DNA from: Planctomycetota bacterium
Lineage (GTDB): Bacteria; Planctomycetota; Planctomycetia; Pirellulales; Lacipirellulaceae
DNA length: 64,000 bases
Assembly (NCBI GenBank): GCA_029259915.1
Contig: JAJDED010000050.1
Location: 1 to 64,000 of the forward strand
Reading direction: 5' to 3'
Position 1 is the stretch's first letter. The number at the start of each line of letters is the position of its first letter. The notes under the pieces were generated by a model. It worked only from the letters and a program-made list of their open reading frames with translations, was not told where the DNA came from and did no database searches. Position numbers and translations under genes: made by a program. Positions 42,737 to 52,505 of the stretch are shown here, one piece after another.

Positions 42737-42880
42737 AAATGCCTACAATTCATCCCCGCTCGCAAAAGCCTCGAAAACCTCGGCTTCTGCGTTTTCAGGA
42801 AAGTCTGTTCCTTTGCCTATCTTAATTCTAACCTGTCACGATGAGTTCGAGTTTCACGAAAACGAGCCGCGGGACAATTA

Positions 42881-44578
42881 CTAATCTTTCTTTGAGACCC
42901 TGAAAACCTCTTCTAACGTCGTTATTCCTTGGGTCACCTTCAGTATCCCATCTTCGTAAAGCGTTGTCATACCAATACTTATGGCAGCTTTCCGGATTTC
43001 GACAGTTGAAGCCCCCGCAAAGGACAGCTCACGCACTTTGGACGTCATCGGCATCAACTCAAAAATCCCCAACCGACCGCGATATCCGCTTTTGCCGCAA
43101 TGGGAACAGCCGGCCCCCTTCATAAACGAAGCTCCTGCAGCCATTTCCGGAGATATCCCAGCGGCTTCGAGTTGGCCATCGCTGGGCGTGTGCGGTTGTT
43201 TGCACTTGGTACATACCACGCGAACCAATCGTTGAGCCAATATGCCAATCACACTGCCAGCTACCAAATAGGCAGGTACGCCCATGTCAACCATTCTGGT
43301 TACCGCGCCCGGTGCATCATTCGTGTGCAAGGTGCTAAACACCAAGTGACCGGTAAGCGACGCTTGAATACCCATCGACGCCGTCTCATGGTCGCGCATT
43401 TCCCCGACCAGAATCACATTGGGCGCTTGCCGCAACATGGCACGAATAATCAAGGAGAAATCCAGTCCAATCGAATGCCGCACTTCTACCTGATTGATGC
43501 CAGGCAAGTAATATTCGACAGGATCCTCAGCCGTAATGATTTTACGATCAGGCCGATTCAGTTCGTTCAGCGCCGCGTAGAGGGTCGTCGTCTTCCCCGA
43601 ACCGGTAGGACCCGTGACAAGCAAAATACCATTGGGGCGGCGAATCAAATTGCGGAACTTGCGGAAATCGCCTTCGGAAAGACCCAACTGACGCACGCCG
43701 ACCTTGATGTTGTCTTTGTCCAACAATCGCATCACGCACGATTGGCCATGGCTGGTAGGCAGCATGCTGACCCGTAGATCAAGTTCTTTGCCCCCGGCAG
43801 TGATCTTGATTCGGCCATCCTGGGTGCGTCGGCGTTCGGCGATATCCATTTTCGCAAGGATTTTGATACGCGAAAGCAACGCCGCTAATAAACGTCGCGG
43901 TGGGCTGTCGCGCTCGACCAACACACCGTCAATTCGATAACGGATCCGCACCCGATCTTCAAACGGCTCGACGTGGATATCGGAAGCCCGCAATTGGACC
44001 GCTTCGGTAATCATCAACTGCACAAGCCGAACGATCGGGGCGCTTGTTTCGTCAACGACATCGTCATCGCCCGCCTCGGCGTCGTCTTCTGTTTCTGTAA
44101 AGTCGATTGCTGTGTCGGTGAACTCCTGCAGCATCGAATCGGCACTTTCGCCGTCGATCTGGCCATAGTTGCGATTAATGGCCTCGATGATGCTCTCACG
44201 CGTGGAAAGCCCAATTTCCACTTTGCGATTGAGGATAAACTGCAGCTTGTCGAAGGTTTCAAAATCTTCGGGATCGCTTACCAATACCTTGAGTTTGCCG
44301 TCTTCTTCTGAAAACGGGATCACGGCATTTTCGCGCGCCACCGACTCCGGCACGAGTTCGACCACGGCCGGGGGGATTGGCACGTTGTTTAAGTCGTAAT
44401 ACTCGTACTTGTGCATCGCCGCCAGAACGCGCATTACCTGCTCGCCACTGGCATAACCCAACTGCACAATTGCATCTTGCAGCTTCAGCTTGCGCGATCT
44501 GGCAACCGTCTCGGCTTCTTGCAGTTGCTCGGGCCCGAGAATGCCCTTTTTGATAAGTTGATTACCGAGCTTGGCCAT
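42881..44578 (-). CDS. Secretion/pilus assembly ATPase (GspE/PilB family), second copy
   Basis: 565 residues from the ATG at 44578 (MAKLGNQLIKKGILG). MshEN-type N domain, Walker A GPTGSGKT (about residue 324), ITAEDPVEYYLPGINQ, MLRQAPNVILVGEMRDHETASMG and TLHTNDAPGAVTRM. The zinc motif is CTKCKQP and CSHCGKS. It is paralogous to the ATPase at 39827 and is the first of the three ATPases transcribed. One copy might serve the Tad-independent pilus and the other a secretion role; the sequence does not decide. Confidence 0.93.
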   Translation of the reverse strand: MAKLGNQLIKKGILGPEQLQEAETVARSRKLKLQDAIVQLGYASGEQVMRVLAAMHKYEYYDLNNVPIPPAVVELVPESVARENAVIPFSEEDGKLKVLVSDPEDFETFDKLQFILNRKVEIGLSTRESIIEAINRNYGQIDGESADSMLQEFTDTAIDFTETEDDAEAGDDDVVDETSAPIVRLVQLMITEAVQLRASDIHVEPFEDRVRIRYRIDGVLVERDSPPRRLLAALLSRIKILAKMDIAERRRTQDGRIKITAGGKELDLRVSMLPTSHGQSCVMRLLDKDNIKVGVRQLGLSEGDFRKFRNLIRRPNGILLVTGPTGSGKTTTLYAALNELNRPDRKIITAEDPVEYYLPGINQVEVRHSIGLDFSLIIRAMLRQAPNVILVGEMRDHETASMGIQASLTGHLVFSTLHTNDAPGAVTRMVDMGVPAYLVAGSVIGILAQRLVRVVCTKCKQPHTPSDGQLEAAGISPEMAAGASFMKGAGCSHCGKSGYRGRLGIFELMPMTSKVRELSFAGASTVEIRKAAISIGMTTLYEDGILKVTQGITTLEEVFRVSKKD

Positions 44579-44835
44579 GGCGGCAGTTTCTCTGTCTGTG
44601 TTCCTGAAGTGGCACCTGAAAGATAATGGTTGGCGGGTGCCTGGAAACGCGACCGGCCACTGGCAGTCGTTGCGAAATTTCGGCCCTTCAAAGGCCGGAA
44701 GTCCCAACGATTGCAGAGGTTACGAATAGCATCCCCCCATCATGGTACACTACCACTAGGCTAATAATGATTGGAGCAATTGTCAATCAAGCGAAGCAGG
44801 GACTCAAGCCGTGTCCTCATGATTCTGAGGGGATT

Positions 44836-45339
44836 TTAAGGGATGTTCGCGATTTTCGTTTTAAGTACTCGAGCATCGCGGCGAAGCCGATCGGCCACCC
44901 GACGTAGCTCGTCGGCCTGCTCATAGAGATCGAGCATTTCCAACCGATGGGCGCTGGCTTCCATTTGCCAAGCCGAGTGGCGAAGAGCGAGTACACGAGG
45001 AGACGCTCCACCCGGAAACCCCGCGAGGCTAGGAGGGGTGGAGATTCCGTGCGAATCTAGCGCCGTACACACTCTCGGCATGGGCCCCTTGCTCAAGGCG
45101 GGCTCTGAAGAGTTGGTCACAATCGAACCGCCAAGTTCCTGCTGAAGTCGTGCTACTTCGCTGGCTACTTTGTCGGCATCTAAGTTTTCCTCGCCGCTTG
45201 TAGAGTCATCCACAAGGTGCGACTTAGATTGAACTGGCTGCTTTGTCGATTCTGATTCGGCCCGTACGTCCGAAAACAAAGTCTGAACGGCAACCAGCAA
45301 CATTCCTCCCCAAATCCATTTCCTCGGCCATGAATCCAT
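44836..45339 (-). CDS. Secreted coiled-coil protein of unknown function
   Basis: 167 residues from the ATG at 45339 (MDSWPRKWIWGG), which opens a signal peptide (GGMLLVAVQTLFSDVRAES). The mature part is Ser/Glu rich, then a coiled-coil-like helix at the end (HRLEMLDLYEQADELRRVAD, RLRRDARVLKTKI). No known family recognised. It lies between the AAA ATPase and GspE copy 2 genes, same strand, so likely part of the envelope machinery transcript. An upstream start at 45456 would add a non-secretory leader and is unlikely. Confidence 0.6.
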   Translation of the reverse strand: MDSWPRKWIWGGMLLVAVQTLFSDVRAESESTKQPVQSKSHLVDDSTSGEENLDADKVASEVARLQQELGGSIVTNSSEPALSKGPMPRVCTALDSHGISTPPSLAGFPGGASPRVLALRHSAWQMEASAHRLEMLDLYEQADELRRVADRLRRDARVLKTKIANIP

Positions 45340-45507
45340 AGATCTAGCTTTGCAAAAAATAGGGAAGCACCAACGCAAACCGTACGCATCGAAGTAATTC
45401 GATAGGTTGCTTGCAAGAAGCGAGATGAATTTGTCCCAATCGAACCGATCGGTCAATATCGATTGCCTGCTAGCATGTCACGTTACCAAGAAGTCAACCG
45501 TCGATCA

Positions 45508-46851
45508 CTACAGTCCCGCAAAGTAGTTGCGAACCGCGACGTCAAGCGTCTCTTGCGTGACTTCCGACGGCCGATCGTAAAACTGGCAGAAGTTGCGAAT
45601 CTGGCGTAACAGGTCGCGTGGATGACAATACCGCAGAGGCCGATTCACCGGGCGGTAATGCTTTTCGAGGAGATAGCTCACCATTTGCGAATCGCATTGG
45701 CATTGAGCTTGCCCGGCCAGTTCGACGAAAAGCTGGGAGAACTCGGCTTCGTCAGGCCCCTGGACTTCGATCTTATAAGGGATCCGCCGTAGGAACGCTT
45801 CGTCGACCAAGTCGCGCGGCTCAAGGTTTGTGGAGAAGACCAACAGCATGTCGAACGGCACCGCCACCTGACGGCCACTGGGCAGGTTGAGGTAATCGTG
45901 ATGTTTCTCCATCGGCACAATAAGCCGGTTGAGTATTTCGGACGTAGGCATCCGTTGGCGTCCAAAATCGTCGATCACCAGTGCCCCGCAGTTCGCCCGC
46001 AGTTGCACGGGAGCCTCGCCAATCCCGGTGAATTCGTTGTGCTGGAGGTCGAGCTGCTGCATCGTGAGTTCACCACCCACGACAATCGTCGGACGATGGA
46101 TCAAAATCCAACGGCGGTCGAATTCCACCTGTCCAAGCTGCGGCAAATCAACCGCCCGATGGCTACGTGGGTCGTACAAGCGTATCAGTTCGCCGTCGAT
46201 CGTCACCGTGTGCGGAATCCAAACAAATTCGCCAAACGATTGAACCACCTTCTCCGAGATGCTCGTCTTCCCATTGCCCGGTGGTCCATAAAGGAACAAA
46301 CCCCGACCGTCGTTGATCGCTTGTCCCAATTGACTGATGAGCATTGGACTAAGCCGCAAGTTTTGAAAGGCCTTTTGCAACCGCTCCTGGCAAAGATGGC
46401 TGCGCTGTAACGATTGTTCGCCCATCGCATCGATGTAATGCTCCAGCGGAACAGGCGCGACACCCGAATAACTACATTGTTTCGCAAGGCGACGAGCGCG
46501 ATCAAATCCCGCTTCGGTCAACTGGAAAACAAAGTCTTCCAGCCCCGAGGAGCCCTTGATGGCAACCAGCAGCTCTGCCCGTAAGGTTTCGAGAGTTTCC
46601 GCGATGAGTGGTCGCGGCACGTGAATCTGCTCGGAAATCAAGCGGCTTGAGGCCGTTCCACGATAGAGCAGAAGCTTGAGCACCAGCCCTTCAAGCACCT
46701 CCATGCAAATCCCTAACTCATCGAAATTCTCCGGTTGTGGGGGAATATACGACAACGGCGTCGTGGCTTGCTTGGTACTATTGCTTGACGCCGTGAATGC
46801 TGTCGACGGGTTTAGCGCACCATCTGAAGTGATCGCGTTTTGAGTCATCAA
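45508..46851 (-). CDS. Winged-helix AAA+ ATPase
   Basis: 447 residues. Residues about 45-125 look like a winged-helix domain (LVLKLLLYRGTASSRLISEQ, LRAELLVAIKGSSGLEDFVF); the AAA core has Walker A GPPGNGKTS (about residues 187-195), Walker B GALVIDDFGRQR and sensor 1 VFSTNLEPRDLVDEAFLRR. The C-terminal segment (YRPVNRPLRYCHPRDLLRQI) resembles a lid domain. MoxR/RavA and cluster-specific AAA regulators are possible. Start is the first of two ATGs. It heads the minus-strand type IV pilus-like cluster; role as regulator or assembly chaperone is inferred from place only. Confidence 0.7.
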   Translation of the reverse strand: MMTQNAITSDGALNPSTAFTASSNSTKQATTPLSYIPPQPENFDELGICMEVLEGLVLKLLLYRGTASSRLISEQIHVPRPLIAETLETLRAELLVAIKGSSGLEDFVFQLTEAGFDRARRLAKQCSYSGVAPVPLEHYIDAMGEQSLQRSHLCQERLQKAFQNLRLSPMLISQLGQAINDGRGLFLYGPPGNGKTSISEKVVQSFGEFVWIPHTVTIDGELIRLYDPRSHRAVDLPQLGQVEFDRRWILIHRPTIVVGGELTMQQLDLQHNEFTGIGEAPVQLRANCGALVIDDFGRQRMPTSEILNRLIVPMEKHHDYLNLPSGRQVAVPFDMLLVFSTNLEPRDLVDEAFLRRIPYKIEVQGPDEAEFSQLFVELAGQAQCQCDSQMVSYLLEKHYRPVNRPLRYCHPRDLLRQIRNFCQFYDRPSEVTQETLDVAVRNYFAGL

Positions 46852-47250
46852 TAACTATCGCTTGACCATAAGAGTGAGACTGATTTCGCGACTGGCGTGG
46901 TGCCGTTTTGCTATGGTATCTCACCAAAAACTGGCAAAGTATCGCACCCAGATGCGTTAGCTACACGCATGGTTAAGAGCTGTGTCTCCTATTAAAAATG
47001 GGGTATTCGACGGCTGGCGTCCACTTTCAATCAATGGCTAGCCATTCATTGACCGGATATCGGAGCCTAGGCTTCCGATAGGCACGGTTGTACCGGTCGA
47101 GGCACGCCTCAGGGCCTCCGGCAGGAGCATTGCCGCAATCGCAACAACTCCGCTAGAATGCAACTTTGCTACTCGTTTCCCCACTATGGCGGGATCGGCT
47201 AGAAGAGCTTCCAGGCTCCTTCAGTCGAGACCTGTAGGATCGCAACCTCT
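46852..47250. other. Intergenic region with palindromes, upstream of ffh
   Basis: Divergent promoter region of about 400 bases. Two near-perfect palindromes are present: around 47031-47055 (AATGGCTAGCCATT core) and 47059-47081 (TATCGGAGCCTAGGCTTCCG). No ORF and no SRP-RNA-like GGAAGGAAGC motif were found. Confidence 0.55.
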
Positions 47251-48732
47251 ATGTTTGAAGCTCTTCAGGGCGGACTCACCGGCGCGTTCAAAACTTTGCG
47301 CGGTCAAGGAAAACTGACCGAATCGAACATGCGCGATGGGCTCAAGCTCGTCGAAAAGTCGCTGCTCGAAGCCGATGTCAGCTTTGCCGTCACCCGGGAA
47401 TTCATGAGCCGTGTGACCGAGCAATCGCTGGGCGAGCGCGTGATGAAATCGCTCAATCCCAGCGAGCAGGTCGTAGGGATCGTCTATCAGGAACTGGTGA
47501 ATTTGATGGGCCCGGTGGACCATTCTCTCCACCTTCAGGGAACTTCTGATGTCACAGTCTTGATGATGTGTGGCTTGCAGGGTTCGGGAAAAACCACCAC
47601 CTGCGGCAAGCTGGGGCGCATGCTCAAGGAAAACGGTCGCGTGCCGCTACTGGTTGCTGCCGACTTGCAGCGTCCTGCGGCTATCGATCAACTCCATGTT
47701 TTGGGAGAGCAGTTAGGCATCGCGGTTTACTCCGACCGGGGCGAGAAGAACCCGGTGAAGGTCTGCCAGGCAGCGGTCAAAGAAGCCAAGAAAAAGAATG
47801 CCGATGTGGTGATTCTCGACACCGCAGGCCGATTGCACGTCGACGACGAGCTGATGCAACAGCTCGAACGGATCGATCGGCAATGCAATCCTCAGCAGGT
47901 ATATCTTGTTGTCGACGGCATGACCGGACAAGACGCCGTGAACAGCGCCAAAGTGTTTAACGAAGCTTTGGAACTCGACGGCGTGGTGATGACCAAGCTT
48001 GACGGCGATGCCCGTGGTGGAGCGGCCCTGTCGGTGAAGCAAGTGACCGGTGTGCCTATTAAGTTTGTAGGTACGGGCGAGCATCTCGACGCACTCGAGG
48101 AATTCCATCCCGACCGCATGGCGGGGCGAATCTTGGGCCAGGGCGACATTTTGTCTCTGGTAGAAAAGGCCCAACGCGAATTCGACGAAGATGAATTACT
48201 TCTCCAGGAAGAGCGGCTTCGTAAAGGCGAGTTCACGCTCGACGATTTCAAGAAACAACTCGGGCAAATCAAAAAGCTGGGCCCCATGCAAAAAGTGATG
48301 GGTATGATCCCCGGCATGGGCAACATGGCGGAAATGATGGACGACGTCGATCCCGAGCAGGACATGAAGCGAATGTTTGGCATCATCGATTCGATGACTG
48401 CGGAAGAACGTCGTAACCCGACGAAGACAATCGATCAAAGTCGCCGGCGACGCATTGCCGCGGGCGCGGGCGTCGAGCCACACGAAGTCAACGATCTGGT
48501 CAAACAGTTTGACGCCATGGCCCAAATGATGACCCAAATGGCAGGCAAAGGGGTCCGCGAGCGGATGAAAATGGTCCGCGAAATGCAGGCCACCATGAGT
48601 AATCCCAATGGGCAGCTATCCAAAAAGAAACAAACCACTGGCAAGCGACTCAGTCCGAAGGAGAAGGCTCGCTTGAAAAAAGATCGCGATCGCGAGCTAC
48701 GTCGCCGCAAGCGAGAAGAAAGGAAAGGGTAA
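47251..48732 (+). CDS. ffh: Signal recognition particle protein Ffh
   Basis: 493-residue GTPase that binds signal sequences with 4.5S RNA. NG domain Walker [12 protein letters not shown] (residues 108-118), [26 protein letters not shown]; the methionine-rich M domain follows ([25 protein letters not shown]-type helices, [12 protein letters not shown]). The end is strongly basic. First gene of the ffh-rpsP-trmD-rplS cluster. Confidence 0.96.
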   Translation: MFEALQGGLTGAFKTLRGQGKLTESNMRDGLKLVEKSLLEADVSFAVTREFMSRVTEQSLGERVMKSLNPSEQVVGIVYQELVNLMGPVDHSLHLQGTSDVTVLMMCGLQGSGKTTTCGKLGRMLKENGRVPLLVAADLQRPAAIDQLHVLGEQLGIAVYSDRGEKNPVKVCQAAVKEAKKKNADVVILDTAGRLHVDDELMQQLERIDRQCNPQQVYLVVDGMTGQDAVNSAKVFNEALELDGVVMTKLDGDARGGAALSVKQVTGVPIKFVGTGEHLDALEEFHPDRMAGRILGQGDILSLVEKAQREFDEDELLLQEERLRKGEFTLDDFKKQLGQIKKLGPMQKVMGMIPGMGNMAEMMDDVDPEQDMKRMFGIIDSMTAEERRNPTKTIDQSRRRRIAAGAGVEPHEVNDLVKQFDAMAQMMTQMAGKGVRERMKMVREMQATMSNPNGQLSKKKQTTGKRLSPKEKARLKKDRDRELRRRKREERKG

Positions 48733-48744
48733 TTTCGAAATAGC

Positions 48745-48840
48745 CTAGAGCTAAGTGCGGAGAGCTAAGAGCCAGATTGGAAGGCTCCTCTCATTCTGGC
48801 ACTTCGCCTTTAGCTCTTGGCTCTCCGCTAGCCCTTACAG
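48745..48840. repeat. Inverted repeat between ffh and rpsP
   Basis: GCGGAGAGCTAAGAGCCA (48758-48775) and the reverse complement of TAGCTCTTGGCTCTCCGC (48812-48829) match at 16 of 18 bases. The intervening 36 bases give a large hairpin. The GAGAGC / AGAGCC units resemble the low-complexity families at the pseudopilin boundaries. Confidence 0.65.
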
Positions 48841-48984
48841 GCCCGCAATTCTTCTAATTCCCTATCCAAAGCGGCATCAGCCCCCTTGTCAGAAGACCCG
48901 ATAATCTGCCAGAATGAGGGGCTTGTATGGTGGTCTTGGGTGCCTTTCTTGGGTACCTTAAAATAAGAGAATTAGGAGATCTAC

Positions 48985-49497
48985 GTGGCTGTCAGAATCC
49001 GCATGAAGAAAATGGGCCGAGCGCATCGGCCGTTCTATCGCATTTGTGCGACGGATCAACGGGCCCCCCGCGATGGGCGCGTGCTGGAAGAGTTGGGAAC
49101 CTACGACACCAGCGTTGCCGATACCGATGCCCGTGCGATCCTCAAGACTGATCGCATCGACTATTGGCTGAGTGTAGGAGCCCAACCGAGTGAGAAGGTT
49201 GCCGTGCTAATCAAAAAGTATGGTAGCGCAGGAACCCACAAACAGCAGCAAGAATCTGCCTTGCAACGATTGGCCGAGCCGAAGACCGTTCCCAGCCCAG
49301 GAGCTCCCGCCTCAATGCCGGAGAAACTAGAAGAGCCGGCACCCGAAGCAGCAAGTTCAGAAGAAGCCAAGAGCGAAGCTCCCACCGAGGAGGCTGCGGC
49401 CCCTGAAACTGCGGAAGTCGCGGCTAAGTCGACCGAAGCTGAGACGTCCGAGCCAGCAACATCTTCCGAGGAGGAAGCCTCGAAGCCTAGCGAATAA
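48985..49497 (+). CDS. rpsP: Ribosomal protein bS16 with long acidic tail
   Basis: GTG start with TAGGAG upstream. Residues 1-85 are S16 (AVRIRMKKMGRAHRPFYRIC, EELGTYDTSVADT, IDYWLSVGAQPSEKVAVLI). Normal bacterial S16 has about 80-90 residues; here a further 85 residues form an Ala/Glu/Ser/Pro-rich tail (KLEEPAPEAASSEEAKSEAP type), net negative and probably disordered. The RNA-binding core is intact. It is followed directly by trmD. Confidence 0.95.
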   Translation: MAVRIRMKKMGRAHRPFYRICATDQRAPRDGRVLEELGTYDTSVADTDARAILKTDRIDYWLSVGAQPSEKVAVLIKKYGSAGTHKQQQESALQRLAEPKTVPSPGAPASMPEKLEEPAPEAASSEEAKSEAPTEEAAAPETAEVAAKSTEAETSEPATSSEEEASKPSE

Positions 49498-49509
49498 TTA
49501 AGGTTTCCA

Positions 49510-50199
49510 ATGCGATTCGATGTGCTGACTCTTTTTCCGGAAATGTTTTCCGGATACATGACGCAAAGCCTGCTGAAGCTCGCCATCGAAAGATCACTGG
49601 TAACCATTGAACTACACGACATTCGAGATTGGAGCCAAGACAAACATAAATGCGTCGATGATCGACCCTTCGGCGGCGGGCCAGGCATGGTCCTAAAGCC
49701 GGAACCGGTGGTCGAAGCGACCGAAGCCGTCCTACGAAAAGCAGATTCCCCGGGGCACGTCATTTTGCTGTCGCCCCAAGGAAAAAAACTAGATCAACCG
49801 CTCGTCGAACGGCTTGCCACGCACTCAAGATTGTTATTGCTGTGTGGGCGTTACGAAGGATTTGACCAGCGCGTGAGCGACATCCTCCAGCCTGAGGAAA
49901 TCTCCGTGGGAGATTATGTTCTCAACGGAGGCGAAGTCGCGGCCATGGCGATTATCGATACCGTGATTCGCTTGGTTCCAGGAGTTTTAGGAGACGAACA
50001 CAGCAACCGACTCGATTCGTTCTCGACAGAGAATCGGTTGCTGGAACATGCCCAATACACCCGCCCGCGCGAGTATCGTGGCCTGGAAGTGCCCGAAGTG
50101 CTCGTTAGCGGCAACCACCAGCAGATCGCCGAGTGGCGTGAAGCCAATAGCTTCGATCGAACCAAACAACGGCGGAGTGATTTACTGCCGGACAAATAG
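49510..50199 (+). CDS. trmD: tRNA (guanine37-N1)-methyltransferase TrmD
   Basis: 229-residue SPOUT-fold enzyme methylating G37. Blocks: [47 protein letters not shown] and [19 protein letters not shown] (the knot). 12 bases after rpsP. The rimM gene that usually lies between rpsP and trmD is absent. Confidence 0.97.
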   Translation: MRFDVLTLFPEMFSGYMTQSLLKLAIERSLVTIELHDIRDWSQDKHKCVDDRPFGGGPGMVLKPEPVVEATEAVLRKADSPGHVILLSPQGKKLDQPLVERLATHSRLLLLCGRYEGFDQRVSDILQPEEISVGDYVLNGGEVAAMAIIDTVIRLVPGVLGDEHSNRLDSFSTENRLLEHAQYTRPREYRGLEVPEVLVSGNHQQIAEWREANSFDRTKQRRSDLLPDK

Positions 50200-50210
50200 A
50201 GGAAACCATT

Positions 50211-50582
50211 ATGAGCCAAGAAATCATTAATCACGTTGAACAATCGTCGCTCAATTCCAATCCCCCGGAATTCGAGATCGGCGATACCGTGGATGTCCAC
50301 ACCAAGATTCTGGAAGGCGACAAAGAGCGTATCCAGATCTTTTCGGGCGTCATCATTGCCCGCAACGGCACCGGCACTCGCGCGATGTTTACCGTGCGCC
50401 GCATTGTTGCAGGCCAAGGCGTCGAACGGAAGTTCCCACTGCACTCGCCCCGAATTGCCAAAATCGAAGTCAAGCGCAGCGGCGTCGTCCGGCGTGCAAA
50501 GCTTTATTATCTACGCGAACGCTCCGGCAAGGCGGTCCGACTCAAAGAACGCCGTGTGGCCAGTGGCAAAACCAAGGCTTAG
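50211..50582 (+). CDS. rplS: Ribosomal protein bL19
   Basis: 123 residues. [57 protein letters not shown] and [19 protein letters not shown] are L19 signatures. 11 bases after trmD. GAGGAAACC precedes the ATG. Confidence 0.97.
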   Translation: MSQEIINHVEQSSLNSNPPEFEIGDTVDVHTKILEGDKERIQIFSGVIIARNGTGTRAMFTVRRIVAGQGVERKFPLHSPRIAKIEVKRSGVVRRAKLYYLRERSGKAVRLKERRVASGKTKA

Positions 50583-50612
50583 CTCGAGTTTCGCGTACAA
50601 TTTGATAAGAGA

Positions 50613-50681
50613 TTGAACCACAAAGACACGACGGCACGAAGAAGGTAAATTCCTTTGTGCCGTCGTGTCTTTGTGGTTCAA
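50613..50681. repeat. Perfect 25-bp hairpin with ACCACAAAGACACG motif
   Basis: Left arm 50613-50637 (TTGAACCACAAAGACACGAC then GGCAC) is the exact reverse complement of 50657-50681, with a 19-nt loop, and four further pairs extend the stem inward. It fills the spacer of rplS and yraN. A diverged copy lies at 58828-58917. Not a standard terminator, as no T-tract follows. From memory, ACCACAAAGACACGAAG-type repeats are common in several phyla. Confidence 0.85.
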
Positions 50682-50711
50682 AAACTCTTCTTAGCAGAAC
50701 TGCAGTTCACG

Positions 50712-51128
50712 ATGACGGTGCGAGAATGGCTACGCGATAGAGTCCGTCCCGCCACGCTTGGCGAGCGTGGGGAACAAGTCGCGGCCAGATTTCTGCAGCA
50801 GCTTGGATACACCATCATCACCACGCGGCAGCGGAATCGTTACGGAGAAATCGACATCATTGCCGTCGACGACCAGACGGTTGTCTTCGTCGAAGTCAAA
50901 ACCCGTCGGAGCGAAGAACATGGCCGGGCGGCCGAAGCGGTCGATTCCAAACGCCAAGCACGGCTGACGCGCGCCGCTCTGGCATTTCTTAAATCGCACG
51001 GATTGCTCGAATACGCGGCGCGATTCGACGTGATCGAAGTCATCTGGCCCGCTGGCGAACGACATCCCACGGTACGGCATTTACAAAACGCTTTTCCCGC
51101 AGTCGGCAAAGGCCAGTTCTACAATTGA
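50712..51128 (+). CDS. yraN: YraN/UPF0102 endonuclease-like protein
   Basis: 138 residues from the ATG at 50712 (MTVREWLRDRVRP). The PD-(D/E)XK-like core is GEQVAARFLQQLGYTIITTRQ, YGEIDIIAVDDQTVVFVEVK (E-I-D, E-V-K) and AVDSKRQARLTRAALAFL. Length is typical for UPF0102. Earlier codons belong to the hairpin repeat. Likely the last gene of the rplS unit. Confidence 0.9.
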   Translation: MTVREWLRDRVRPATLGERGEQVAARFLQQLGYTIITTRQRNRYGEIDIIAVDDQTVVFVEVKTRRSEEHGRAAEAVDSKRQARLTRAALAFLKSHGLLEYAARFDVIEVIWPAGERHPTVRHLQNAFPAVGKGQFYN

Positions 51129-51257
51129 CCGTTGCACGCCACTAAGCAACAACTCAAAAATAACTTCGGCACTTGATTACGCCGAAGGCGTAGATATCTG
51201 GAAAAAACGTCCATCGAATGCGGAAGTTATTTTTTAGTCATCCCTAGAGCTTAGTTG

Positions 51258-52298
51258 TCATAACTGCTCGCGGATGTAGCGAACTCGCGGCTTCCCGCTG
51301 CCGGGAACCGGCAGGCCGATAAGAAAATCGGACGCATAGCGGAGCCTTTCCTTGGGTCGCTCGGGAACGCGAAAATTATCCCCCTTTTGCAGGATCGTTC
51401 TTGCAAGAGGCATTTCGCCAAAGGCGCGCGTGCCGGAAGATTCGCAAGGGAACCAATGTGCGTTGCCCTCGGCGTCGACGAGGCAAAACTCGGCGTAATT
51501 ATGCTCATGCACCCAGACAATGCGTGCCGGCACCTTGGCAGTTCGGCAGAGCGCGACAAACAATGCACTGATGTTCTGGCAATCACCGCTACCATCTTTA
51601 AGCGTATTCACAGCCGATTTGTCGGGGCCTTCGACATACTCGACATGGTCCTGCACGTAGTTGTAAATCGCTTCTACGCGTTGCCAGTCGGAAAATTGTT
51701 CCTCTTCGCTTGTGTCGCTTTCCTCAGTGCCACTTTCCTCGAATGCTGCAACAATCTCTTTCAACACTTTTTTGACCTTGGCATGCTTCGTTTCGATATA
51801 GGGGCTTCGACCCAGATACCGCGACAGCTCACGGTCGGGCTTCTCGGGAATCCGAAGTGAGCTAGTATCCTCGGGCGGCAGAATCGTGCGAGTCCGTACT
51901 TCGAAAGTCACCAAGGCACTCGCTTCTTCTCCTCCAGGCAAGTACGGTATGGTAATCAACATCTGCTGCGCACCACCTTCGGCAAAAGCGTTCAACGGGC
52001 GATACTCGACGTGGTCGACTTGCGGCGAAAACTCCTCGTCCACAATCTCGACATCCTGCTCCGCACACGTGAATGGCACCGCCACCATCGCCAGCACTTG
52101 CTGGACTGGTCCCTTGCGGGCCTTCACCGTGGCTCCAACGCGATAACGGCTGACTTGCTCCGCGCCATAGCGATGGAACGAATCTTCGCCAGATTCTTTG
52201 ATCTGAGCCGAAGCACACTGAGCGGTGCAGCAGCACCAAGCTACCGCCAATGCAAGTCGCGTGAACCTGCGCGCTGTATTCGACAATGCAAAAGTCAT
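51258..52298 (-). CDS. Exported transglutaminase-like protein
   Basis: 346 residues from the ATG at 52298, which has GGAGGAGA upstream; the longer reading (52487) is discarded. Signal peptide (LALAVAWCCCTAQCASAQ). The transglutaminase-like core has the catalytic Cys in DGSGDCQNISALFVALCR and the His in VHEHNYAEFCLVDAEGNAHW. The third residue, normally an Asp soon after, is not obvious (WFPCESSG). Activity, if any, would be protease or transpeptidase-like in the periplasm. No clear partner. Confidence 0.7.
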   Translation of the reverse strand: MTFALSNTARRFTRLALAVAWCCCTAQCASAQIKESGEDSFHRYGAEQVSRYRVGATVKARKGPVQQVLAMVAVPFTCAEQDVEIVDEEFSPQVDHVEYRPLNAFAEGGAQQMLITIPYLPGGEEASALVTFEVRTRTILPPEDTSSLRIPEKPDRELSRYLGRSPYIETKHAKVKKVLKEIVAAFEESGTEESDTSEEEQFSDWQRVEAIYNYVQDHVEYVEGPDKSAVNTLKDGSGDCQNISALFVALCRTAKVPARIVWVHEHNYAEFCLVDAEGNAHWFPCESSGTRAFGEMPLARTILQKGDNFRVPERPKERLRYASDFLIGLPVPGSGKPRVRYIREQL

Positions 52299-52339
52299 TT
52301 GCTCATCTCCTCCAACAAAGCCGTTTCCAGTATACCAAC

Positions 52340-52381
52340 AAAAAACCGCTCGACCGTGTTCAGGATGGCACGGCCAAGCGG
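52340..52381 (-). terminator. Intrinsic terminator for the Cys-rich protein gene
   Basis: On the minus strand CCGCTTGGCCGTG pairs with CACGGTCGAGCGG in 13 base pairs (two G-T) followed by six T (52345-52340). It stands downstream of the minus-strand gene 52506-52922 and upstream of the transglutaminase gene. Confidence 0.85.
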
Positions 52382-52505
52382 CTGGAGAAATGAACTCTTC
52401 TTTTAGGCTTTTTATCGACTTGTTTTGCGAAGTGTGGGCAGTGGCAGGCCCAGTGACTGGGAAGCGTGAGGGGGAAGTCCCTGCCATGTGGCCACACTTT
52501 GCAAA

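Noticed and set aside
46852..47250. 4.5S/SRP RNA next to ffh
   Set aside because: No GGAAGGAAGC-type apical loop is present; only palindromes.
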